7,509 bases of DNA from Opitutaceae bacterium (lineage in GTDB: Bacteria; Verrucomicrobiota; Verrucomicrobiia; Opitutales; Opitutaceae), in NCBI GenBank assembly GCA_031254955.1, contig JAIRTK010000401.1, positions 1 through 7,509 of the forward strand, written 5' to 3'. Both the position numbers and the translations under genes were made by a program. A model generated the notes under the pieces. The model had not been told where the DNA came from, did no database searches, and was given only the letters and a program-made list of their open reading frames with translations. Positions 1 through 5,060 of this stretch are shown here, piece by piece (position 1 is the first letter of the stretch; the number at the start of each line of letters is the position of its first letter).

Positions 1-83
1 GGCTGCAAGTTTTCGGACGGTCTCATGTGAATCCGCTTTTTAACTGAGGTTACGCGGGCCGGCGTCGCGCAGGCGCGGCAGCG

Positions 84-191
84 CCGGTAGGGAGGCCTCT
101 CCGAGGCCTCCGTCGGGCGGGACTGGGTATTTGGAATGTCATGGTAAATCGGAGCGTGGTGGCGGAGGCCTCGGAGAGGCCTCCCTACCGG
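84..191. repeat. REPIN-like element: perfect 29-bp inverted repeat around a 50-bp centre
   Basis: Positions 84-112 are the exact reverse complement of 163-191 (29 of 29), with 50 bp between. Each arm contains its own hairpin: in the left arm GGAGGCCTC (91-99), loop TCC (100-102), GAGGCCTCC (103-111). Two small palindromic units in opposite orientation is the known plan of REP doublets (REPINs), which are mobilised by RAYT (Y1_Tnp family) transposases in other bacteria. No such transposase lies in this window, so the mobility assignment is inference. As RNA the element would fold into one long stem, so it could also affect transcripts entering from the left. Confidence 0.75.
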
Positions 192-516
192 GGGCGGGTT
201 GCGTTGGGTTGTTCAAAAGGGATTCTCTGCGTAACAGCAGTTTTTAATAAAAATGCCCTCCTCGCAAAAATCTTCCTTTCAGCCGGACAGCTCTCCGCGC
301 CTTCCGGCGCCCGCGCTCCATGAGCGCTGTGACTAAAATAAACGAACCATTAATCCAACCGCGAAAAACGAAAGAGAAAGATAAAGGGGGAAGAGGGAAG
401 CGGAAAAATTCCGGGCGGTGGCATCACTTCTTGTTATACCCAGGGGCAAGCGGCAGCCGCTCGTTTCTCATCCGAAATCATTACCGCGCGCTCTTTTTAC
501 GGCCTTTTCGTGAGAC

Positions 517-544
517 TCGCGGGCAGGAATGCCCGCGCTCCTTT
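517..544. repeat. REP-like hairpin repeat, copy 1
   Basis: The core is a hairpin, GCGGGCA (519-525), loop GGAA, TGCCCGC (530-536), followed by GCTCC and a run of six T (542-547). The 28 bp at 517-544 recur exactly, in reverse orientation, at 5893-5920 inside the DUF4340 gene, so this is a dispersed repeat and not a local accident. The T run after the stem resembles a rho-independent terminator, but five bases separate stem and T run, and the second copy lacks the full T run, so repeat is the better call. The next 30 bases hold another short stem (CGGCC 554-558 with GGCCG 563-567), suggesting a small cluster of REP-like units. Confidence 0.75.
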
Positions 545-611
545 TTTGTTGGGCGGCCTCCGGGCCGGCGCTCCAAAAGGCACGCCCGCACCCGGAAATG
601 GCCGCATGGGC

Positions 612-639
612 TGGAACCGCCCCCGCCGGCGCGGTTCCA
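612..639. other. Hairpin with 9-bp perfect stem
   Basis: TGGAACCGC (612-620) pairs perfectly with GCGGTTCCA (631-639) around a 10-nt C-rich loop. No T run follows, so it does not look like an intrinsic terminator. It is most likely another REP-like palindrome of the leader region. A role in the 5' untranslated region of the ATPase transcript is possible but unproven. Confidence 0.5.
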
Positions 640-666
640 ACGCCGCCGCGGCCTTCCAAGTCTGGC

Positions 667-685
667 ATTGCCTGCCCGTGGCAAT
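667..685 (+). other. Small hairpin just upstream of the ATPase start
   Basis: ATTGCC (667-672) pairs with GGCAAT (680-685) around a 7-nt loop, ending 28 nt before the ATPase ATG. A 6-bp stem can arise by chance. It is noted because it lies in the probable 5' leader of the operon and because the ATPase start has no good ribosome binding site. Confidence 0.25.
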
Positions 686-713
686 CGCGTGAACTGGAAC
701 GCCTCCCGTTTCC

Positions 714-1709
714 ATGTCCGATCACGATTCCACGCCCGCCATCGAAGTTCGCAACCTCGTCAAGTCCTACGCGGGCTTCACGGCGGTCAACAACGTGAGC
801 TTCACCGTGCAGCGCGGCGAAATCCTCGGCTTCCTCGGCCCCAACGGCGCCGGCAAATCCACCACCATGCGCATCCTCACCGGCTTCCTCCCGGCCACCT
901 CCGGCGAGGCGCGCGTGTGCGGCGTGCCCGTGGCCTCGCAACCCGGCGCGGTCAAGCGCCTGATCGGCTACATGGCGGAAAACAACCCCCTCCCCGAGGA
1001 CATGCGCGTGACCGAATACCTGCACTACCGCGGACGCCTGAAGGAGCTGCCCCGCCGCAAGCTCGCCGCGCGCATCGCCGAGGTGCTGGAACTCTGCGAC
1101 CTCGGGCGCGAGCGCCACCGCATCATCGGCAAGCTCTCCAAGGGCTTCCGCCAGCGCGTCGGCATCGCCGAGGCCATTCTCGCCGAGCCGCCCGTCATCA
1201 TCATGGACGAGCCTACCATCGGCCTCGACCCGCACCAGATCCAGCTCGTCCGCGACCTCATCGCCAGCCTGCGCGGTCGCATGACGGTCATCATCTCCTC
1301 GCACATCCTGCCCGAGATCGAAGTCACCTGCGACCGCGTGCTCATCATCAACCGCGGACGCGTCGTCGCCGCCGGCACGCCCGGCGAGTTGCGCCGCGAC
1401 ATCTTCGGCCACTCCCGCTACAAACTCGAAGTCCTCGGCGACCTCGCGCTCCTCCCGCCCATCCTCGAAAACATCGACCCCACGCTGAAAATCGACGGAC
1501 GCACCGCGCCCGACGCCGACGGCTTCCAGACCCTGCAACTCATCACGCGCCGCGAGGATTCCATCAGCGAGAAACTCCTCAAGGCGCTTGCCGCCGACAA
1601 ACGCTTCCGCGTGCGCGGCGTCACCCGCGAGCACCCGACGCTTGAGGATGTCTTCCTCGCCGCGACGAAACGCACCCGTGAAATCATCGACACCCGGAAA
1701 AATCCGTAA
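714..1709 (+). CDS. ABC transporter ATP-binding protein, GldA/NatA type
   Basis: This 331-residue cytoplasmic ATPase should power the permease encoded downstream. The nucleotide-binding domain spans about residues 9-225. It has Walker A GPNGAGKST (42-50), signature LSKGFRQRVG (141-150), Walker B with D165 and E166 in VIIMDEPTIGLDP, the D-loop GLDP, and the switch histidine H197 in SSHIL. The Q-loop position has glutamate (E89 in GYMAENNPLPEDM), which I recall as common in GldA-like ATPases. A C-terminal domain (about 230-331) ends with HPTLEDVFL, the usual close of DrrA/GldA/NatA-type subunits. The ATG at 714 is the only good start, because an in-frame TGA lies at 690-692 and no ATG or GTG lies between. 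The ribosome site is poor (GGA at 696-698, 15 nt away). Length is normal for the subfamily. The separation from its permease gene by 912 bp is odd for such operons. The substrate cannot be read from sequence. Confidence 0.97.
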   Translation: MSDHDSTPAIEVRNLVKSYAGFTAVNNVSFTVQRGEILGFLGPNGAGKSTTMRILTGFLPATSGEARVCGVPVASQPGAVKRLIGYMAENNPLPEDMRVTEYLHYRGRLKELPRRKLAARIAEVLELCDLGRERHRIIGKLSKGFRQRVGIAEAILAEPPVIIMDEPTIGLDPHQIQLVRDLIASLRGRMTVIISSHILPEIEVTCDRVLIINRGRVVAAGTPGELRRDIFGHSRYKLEVLGDLALLPPILENIDPTLKIDGRTAPDADGFQTLQLITRREDSISEKLLKALAADKRFRVRGVTREHPTLEDVFLAATKRTREIIDTRKNP

Positions 1710-1752
1710 TCCAAAAACGCCGCGCCAGTGCCGGCACGCGGCGGACTTCCCC

Positions 1753-1848
1753 GATTTTCAAATTCCCAAATCTCCAAATTTCCAAATCCCAAATCCCCAA
1801 ATTTCCAAATTTTCAAATCTCCAAATCCCAAATCTCAAAAAAATCCCA
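1753..1848. repeat. AT-rich octamer array (AAATYYCC-type)
   Basis: From 1760 the sequence is about ten successive units of 7 or 8 bp that begin AAAT and end in C-rich steps (AAATTCCC, AAATCTCC, AAATTTCC, AAATCCC and so on), ending in a longer A run. It begins 44 nt after the ATPase stop and contrasts sharply with the GC-rich surroundings. Related 7-8 bp arrays occur at 2535-2613 (opposite polarity), 4894-5056 and 5951-6004. Confidence 0.85.
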
Positions 1849-1930
1849 ATGGAAAAAACTCCGAAATCCCAAAGGGCTGCCGCCGGGGCGCAATTCGAGG
1901 AGGTGCCAGAATCGAAAGCGATGAGGAAGC

Positions 1931-1965
1931 GCGCTTGCGCCGGAGCGGCGGCGTCCCGCCGCCGG
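1931..1965 (+). repeat. REP-like element, left arm of an inverted pair
   Basis: GCGCTTGCGC (1931-1940), one spacer base, then a 24-bp core (1942-1965). The core contains the hairpin GGCGGCG (1947-1953), loop TCC, CGCCGCC (1957-1963). The element recurs in reverse orientation at 2228-2263, identical except for the spacer (C here, AA there). The loop TCC is the same as in the hairpins of the 84-191 element, although the stems differ. Confidence 0.8.
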
Positions 1966-1985
1966 ACGAGGCGAAGCCTCGCCGG

Positions 1986-2162
1986 TTTGCGACGGGGCCG
2001 TTTGCGGCGAGCCGGTTTGCGGCGGGTTGCGCGACGGAGCCGTTGGCGGTGGGCCGATTTGCGGTGGGTTGCTTGGCGATGGGCCGCTTGGCACTTGGTC
2101 GGTTTGCGTTTGGTTGGTTGGCGTTTGGCCGGTTGGTGGTGGGCCGATTTGCGTTTGGCTGC
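1986..2162. repeat. 15-bp minisatellite 1 (G-rich on + strand)
   Basis: Twelve tandem units with consensus near TTKGCGGTGGGCCGN. The clearest run starts at 2043 (TTGGCGGTGGGCCGA, TTTGCGGTGGGTTGC, TTGGCGATGGGCCGC and on to 2162). Eleven units are 15 bp and one (2031-2042) is 12 bp, so frame is kept throughout. If translated in the frame of position 2043 it reads as pentads such as LAVGR, FAVGC, LAMGR, LALGR. These do not match the A(D/N)LXX pattern of pentapeptide-repeat proteins. There is no evidence of translation. The array lies between the two inverted REP-like elements. Confidence 0.85.
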
Positions 2163-2227
2163 GCAAAAGCCAGCGCGCTTGGCTGCGCGAAGGCCCGCAT
2201 GTGCGCAGGCACGCGCGCCGCGCGCGC

Positions 2228-2263
2228 CCGGCGGCGGGACGCCGCCGCTCCTTGCGCAAGCGC
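2228..2263 (-). repeat. REP-like element, right arm of the inverted pair
   Basis: The reverse complement matches 1931-1965 over a 10-bp outer block and a 24-bp core, with an AA spacer instead of C. The distance between arms is 262 bp and encloses minisatellite 1. The spacing is larger than in typical REP doublets, so the arms may be independent insertions or the ends of an expanded REPIN. Confidence 0.8.
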
Positions 2264-2341
2264 CCCTTGGCGGCACGGGCACGGCGTTGAATCGCACGCC
2301 TGCCGCCGTTGCCTTCGCCTTCGCCTCCAACGCCGCCGCCG

Positions 2342-2524
2342 TCCGCCTCGCATCCGCCATTCGCGCCGCATCCATTCGCCTCACCGCCATTCACGCCGCA
2401 TCCATTCGCTGTGCCGCCGCCCGTGTCGCATCCATTCGCTCCGTCGCATCCATTCACGCCGCCGCCATTCGCCTCACCGCCATTCACGCCACATCCGCCC
2501 GCTCCGCCGCCATTCGCCCCGCCG
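2342..2524. repeat. 15-bp minisatellite 2 (C-rich on + strand)
   Basis: Eleven units are clear from 2357 to 2524, with a degenerate unit before them. Consensus is CCATTCGCCTCACCG with variants such as CCATTCACGCCGCAT. Ten are 15 bp and one (2432-2449) is 18 bp, again keeping frame. In the frame of 2357 it would read as PFAPH, PFASP, PFTPH and similar pentads. The unit resembles the reverse complement of minisatellite 1 (11 of 15 positions by eye when rotated), so the two may be diverged inverted relatives. Confidence 0.85.
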
Positions 2525-2534
2525 CCTCCCTTTG

Positions 2535-2613
2535 TTTTTTGAAATTTGAGATTTTTTTGGGAATGTCAGGCTTCCCGCTTCACCCGGAAGGGATTTTGAA
2601 TCTGGAATTTTCC
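2535..2613. repeat. AT-rich block of opposite polarity to 1753-1848
   Basis: Two pieces, 2535-2562 and 2591-2613, are built from GAAATTTGAGATTTTTTTGG-like and GGATTTTGAATCTGGAATTT-like stretches. Read on the - strand these give the same AAATYYCC style of unit seen at 1753-1848, including a shared CAAAAAAATC core. The block ends 8 nt before the permease ATG. No strong Shine-Dalgarno sequence is left at useful distance (GGA at 2604-2606 is 15 nt away). Confidence 0.6.
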
Positions 2614-2621
2614 AAACACTG

Positions 2622-3383
2622 ATGCGCCACTTCCTCACCATCCTCAGCCACGAAATCCGCATGTTGCTGGTCAGCCCCGGCACCTACATCGCAAGCGTGC
2701 TGTTCCTCTCCGTCATGGGATTTGTGTTCGCCAACCTGCTCGACGAATACAGCCGCGCGCCGCAGGAAATCTCGCCCGCGGCCGTGTTCTTCCAGCTTTT
2801 CTGGCTCCCCGTCCTCTTCATGGTGCCGCTGCTGACCATGAAAAGCATCTCGGAGGAACGCCGCCACGGCACGCTTGAGACGCTCCTCACCGCGCCCGTC
2901 ACCACCACCGAAGTCGTGCTCGGCAAATACGGCGCGGCCTACTTCCTCTACATGCTGCTCTGGGGCTCGACCGCGGCCTTCTTCCACATCCTGCAACGCT
3001 CCGCCGGCGATGCGCAGCTCCTCGACACCGGCCCGCTCGTCGGCGGCTACATCTTCATCGCGGTGTCGGGCCTGTTTTTCATCGCGATCGGCATCTTCAC
3101 CAGCTCGCTCGCGCGCAGCCAGGCCGTCGCCGGCATCGCCGGCTTCGCGCTCCTGTTCGTGCTCATCTTCGGCATGGATTTCGTGGCCGACATCGACGCG
3201 CTTGGCCGCGAGGCCTTCGAGCCGATCAAGACCGTCACCCACGGCGCGCGCGTCTTCCAGCACCTCGACGACTTTTGTCGCGGGATTGTGGATACACGCC
3301 AGGTGCTCTTCTACCTGAGCGGCTCGGTGCTCGCCCTCATCCTCAGCATCCTCGGCCTGGAGGCGAAACTGTTGCACTCGTGA
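2622..3383 (+). CDS. ABC-2 family permease, GldF-like
   Basis: This is a 253-residue integral membrane subunit, a normal length for GldF-type ABC-2 permeases. Six hydrophobic segments are visible at about residues 21-42, 53-73, 98-123, 138-163, 167-190 and 227-248. Between the second and third lies the conserved cytoplasmic stretch SISEERRHGTLETLLTAPVT (75-94), the likely coupling helix that contacts the ATPase. The segment FCRGIVDTRQVLFYLS (218-233) before the last helix is also typical of the family. It should pair with the ATPase at 714-1709 and work with the GldG-like protein whose gene starts 14 nt downstream. The ATG at 2622 fits the family N-terminus (a short amphipathic stretch, then SPGTYIASVLF). 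It overlaps by one base the TGA of an unassigned open frame (TGATG). The transported substrate is unknown. Confidence 0.96.
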   Translation: MRHFLTILSHEIRMLLVSPGTYIASVLFLSVMGFVFANLLDEYSRAPQEISPAAVFFQLFWLPVLFMVPLLTMKSISEERRHGTLETLLTAPVTTTEVVLGKYGAAYFLYMLLWGSTAAFFHILQRSAGDAQLLDTGPLVGGYIFIAVSGLFFIAIGIFTSSLARSQAVAGIAGFALLFVLIFGMDFVADIDALGREAFEPIKTVTHGARVFQHLDDFCRGIVDTRQVLFYLSGSVLALILSILGLEAKLLHS

Positions 3384-3387
3384 AAGG
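3383..3387 (+). promoter_or_regulatory. Ribosome binding site of the GldG-like gene
   Basis: AAAGG ends 10 nt before the ATG at 3398 and overlaps the last base of the permease stop. It is the only convincing Shine-Dalgarno among the four genes and supports tight co-translation of permease and GldG-like protein. Confidence 0.6.
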
Positions 3388-3397
3388 CTGAATCCCA

Positions 3398-4891
3398 ATG
3401 CGCTTTTTCCACAGTTTCCGCGCGGCCCGCTGGCTCAGGACCACCAACCTCGTCCTGCAAGCCGTCCTGTTCGTGACCTTCTTCGTCGGCCTCAATTACC
3501 TCGCCAGCCATTACGCGTGGCGCTTCGACCTCACCCAACTCCGCCGCCACTCGCTCTCCGCCGAGACCAAGTCCTACCTCGCCCGGCTGGGCGAACCCGT
3601 GCGCGTCATCGTCACGCTCGCGCAGGAGGACGAGGGCGACCCCGACCAAGCCGCCATCTATCGCGACGTGCGCGGCCTCCTGCGCGAATACATCTACGCC
3701 GCCGACACCGCCGCGTCCGGCCGCATCCGCGTCGATTACATCGACGTTTACCAACGCCCCCGCGAGGCCGAGCAACTCAACCTCACCGCCAACACCGTGC
3801 TCTTCCTCTCCGGCGAACACGGCGAACGCCGGCGCGAAGTGCCGCTCGCCGACCTCTACCGCCGCCGCGACAAACAACGCATCGCCTTTCTCGGCGAGCA
3901 GGCGTTCACCGCCGCCATCCTCGACGTCTCCAGCCCCGGCCAGAAAAAAATCTACTTCCTCGCCGGCCACGGCGAGATGGACCCAAACGCCGTTGACCCC
4001 GTGCGCGGCCTCTCCGAACTGCGCGACGCCCTCCGCCAACGCAACTACGCGCTCGACATGCTCGACCTCGCCCGCGCCCGCGCCATCCCCGAGGACGCCG
4101 CCGTGGTCGTGTCCGTCGGGGCGCAGACCCGCTACGAATCCTACGAACAGGAGACGCTCCGCGACTACATGACCAACCGCGCCGGACGCATGGCCGTGTT
4201 TTTCCAGCCCGCCATCAACCCCACCGGCCTCGAAGAACTCCTCCACGACTGGGGCGTCCTCGCCGACAACGTCCTCGTCTGCGACCGCGGCGCCGACGGA
4301 CGCGCCGACAACGGCGACCTCATCCTCTCCGCCCTCGCCCCGCCCCCCGCCACGCCCCTGCACCCCGCCACCCAACTGCTCATCGAAAACCAACTCGTGC
4401 TCCGCTTCGGCTCCACCCGCGCCGCGCGCCCCAATCCCGCCCGCGCCACCGACCCCGGCCTCGCCGTCACGCCGCTCGTCGCCACCGGCGCCACCGCCTG
4501 GGGCGAGCGCGAGTATCGCCGCCGCCTGCACACCTTCAACCCCGCCTCCGACCTCGCCGGCCCGCTCGCCGTCGTCACCGCCGCCGAACGCGTCAAGGCC
4601 AACGACCTCCGCTTCAGCGTGCCCGTCGGCCGCATCGTGGCGTTTGGCAACGCGGATTTCGTGGCCAACGGACGCCTCCGCGCCGGCGCCAACGCCGCCA
4701 TCGTGTTCTCGACGCTCAACTGGCTCGTGGACCGCGACACCCTGCTCAACATCCCCGCCCGCCCCGTCGAACGCTTCCAACTCGCGCTCAGCCACGACCG
4801 CCTCCGCCACCTCCGCTACACGCTCCTCTTCGCCGTCCCCGGCGCCGCCGCCCTGCTCGGCCTGCTGGTTTACTGGACCCGAAGAAAATAA
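3398..4891 (+). CDS. GldG-like ABC auxiliary membrane protein (ABC_transp_aux type)
   Basis: This 497-residue protein has one membrane segment near each end (about residues 17-36 and 474-492), with a large domain between that should lie on the outer face of the cytoplasmic membrane. Family landmarks are visible: DLTQLRRHSLSAETK (44-58) after the first helix, VRVIVTL (68-74), the motif YFLAGHGEMDP (186-196), a low-complexity linker about 313-325, GRIVAFGNADFVAN (411-424) and NWLVDRD (441-447), then the C-terminal helix with WTRRK tail. In Flavobacterium, GldG works with GldA and GldF. Outside Bacteroidota, homologues occur in ATPase-permease-GldG-DUF4340 sets of unknown substrate, as here. No enzymatic residues are evident. 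The gene follows the permease by 14 nt with a good ribosome site, so they are almost certainly co-transcribed. Confidence 0.93.
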   Translation: MRFFHSFRAARWLRTTNLVLQAVLFVTFFVGLNYLASHYAWRFDLTQLRRHSLSAETKSYLARLGEPVRVIVTLAQEDEGDPDQAAIYRDVRGLLREYIYAADTAASGRIRVDYIDVYQRPREAEQLNLTANTVLFLSGEHGERRREVPLADLYRRRDKQRIAFLGEQAFTAAILDVSSPGQKKIYFLAGHGEMDPNAVDPVRGLSELRDALRQRNYALDMLDLARARAIPEDAAVVVSVGAQTRYESYEQETLRDYMTNRAGRMAVFFQPAINPTGLEELLHDWGVLADNVLVCDRGADGRADNGDLILSALAPPPATPLHPATQLLIENQLVLRFGSTRAARPNPARATDPGLAVTPLVATGATAWGEREYRRRLHTFNPASDLAGPLAVVTAAERVKANDLRFSVPVGRIVAFGNADFVANGRLRAGANAAIVFSTLNWLVDRDTLLNIPARPVERFQLALSHDRLRHLRYTLLFAVPGAAALLGLLVYWTRRK

Positions 4892-4893
4892 CC

Positions 4894-5056
4894 GGGAAAT
4901 TAGAAATTAGGAATTAGAAATTAAGAAACCAAGCCCCCCCGCCGCCACCTCCCGCCACCCGTCAAACACACCACCCGCCCCCGCCGCCGCCGCCGCCGGC
5001 GCGGCAACGCCCCCCTTCCTAATTTCTAATTCCTAATTCCTAATTCCTAATTTCCC
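4894..5056. repeat. Heptamer inverted repeat filling the gap between the GldG-like and DUF4340 genes
   Basis: The left arm (4894-4923) consists of AAATTAG/GAATTAG heptamers. The right arm (5016-5056) is the same array in reverse, with one or two more units. Positions 4894-4923 and 5027-5056 are complementary at 28 of 30 positions. The enclosed core is C-rich and includes a run of CCG triplets near 4981. The structure begins 2 nt after the GldG-like stop and ends 4 nt before the DUF4340 ATG, so it takes up essentially the whole gap and leaves no room for a Shine-Dalgarno sequence. As RNA it could form a long stem that stabilises or separates the two messages; that is inference. Confidence 0.85.
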
Positions 5057-5060
5057 CCTC

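Larger units (their letters stand above)
1..713. other. Leader region without a convincing gene; REP-like hairpins
   Basis: No reading frame here has recognisable protein content. The open frames at 141-323 and 320 onward are low-complexity or arginine/proline-rich, and the second becomes an out-of-frame shadow of the ATPase gene. The stretch holds a perfect inverted repeat (84-191), a REP-like hairpin (517-544), a 9-bp stem hairpin (612-639) and a small hairpin just before the ATPase gene (667-685). Two less GC-rich patches, about 236-275 and 328-395, are where a promoter for the operon would most easily fit (for example TAATAA at 245-250), but no pair of -35 and -10 boxes is good enough to call. 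The first 60 bases may belong to the flank of an upstream gene, which cannot be judged from here. Confidence 0.6.
1710..2621. other. 912-bp repeat-filled insert between the ATPase and permease genes
   Basis: In related operons the permease usually follows the ATPase closely. Here 912 bp intervene, almost all of it repeat: AT-rich octamers (1753-1848), an inverted REP-like pair (1931-1965 / 2228-2263), two 15-bp minisatellites (1986-2162 and about 2342-2524) and a second AT-rich block (2535-2613). Just after the ATPase stop there is a possible stem, GCCGCG (1719-1724) with CGCGGC (1737-1742), without a T run. Several frames on both strands are open across the insert, as expected for GC-rich repeats with indels in multiples of three. 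None resembles a known protein, so I call no gene. The least dismissible frame is the ATG at 1849 to the TGA at 2620-2622, described in the findings. Confidence 0.8.

Noticed and set aside
1..26. Start of a divergent - strand gene (ATG at 26-24)
   Set aside because: Only eight codons are visible, with no clear ribosome site, so it cannot be supported from this window.
209..250. Sigma-70-type promoter ahead of the operon
   Set aside because: TTGTTC (209-214) and TAATAA (245-250) are 30 bp apart, and the alternative pairings with proper spacing match the consensus at only about half the positions.
519..547. Rho-independent terminator
   Set aside because: There is a hairpin and a T run, but five bases separate them, no gene ends nearby, and the sequence is a dispersed repeat with a copy inside a coding region.
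468..1634. Long - strand open frame (388 codons) opposite the ATPase gene
   Set aside because: It is antisense to an ATPase with every expected motif, and its product is a low-complexity Ala/Asp/Glu/Gly/Val chain, typical of the shadow of GC-rich coding DNA.
320..1645. + strand open frame of 441 codons
   Set aside because: It overlaps the ATPase gene in another frame and gives an Arg/His/Pro-rich product without domain content.
1753..1848. CRISPR array
   Set aside because: Units of 7-8 bp are contiguous with no unique spacers, and no cas gene is present. The same holds for the other arrays in the window.
1986..2162. Pentapeptide-repeat protein
   Set aside because: The translated pentads ([FL]A[VMLF]G[RCW]) do not fit the A(D/N)LXX pattern, and the array is better explained as a 15-bp DNA tandem repeat.
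1813..2487. - strand open frame through both minisatellites, with NGGEA- and PTxxQ-like repeats
   Set aside because: All frames over these GC-rich, triplet-spaced repeats tend to stay open. There is no ribosome site, domain or flanking gene to support it.
3311..4810. - strand open frame of 499 codons
   Set aside because: Antisense shadow of the GldG-like gene, rich in Gly, Val, Ala and Glu. The + strand product carries the conserved family motifs.
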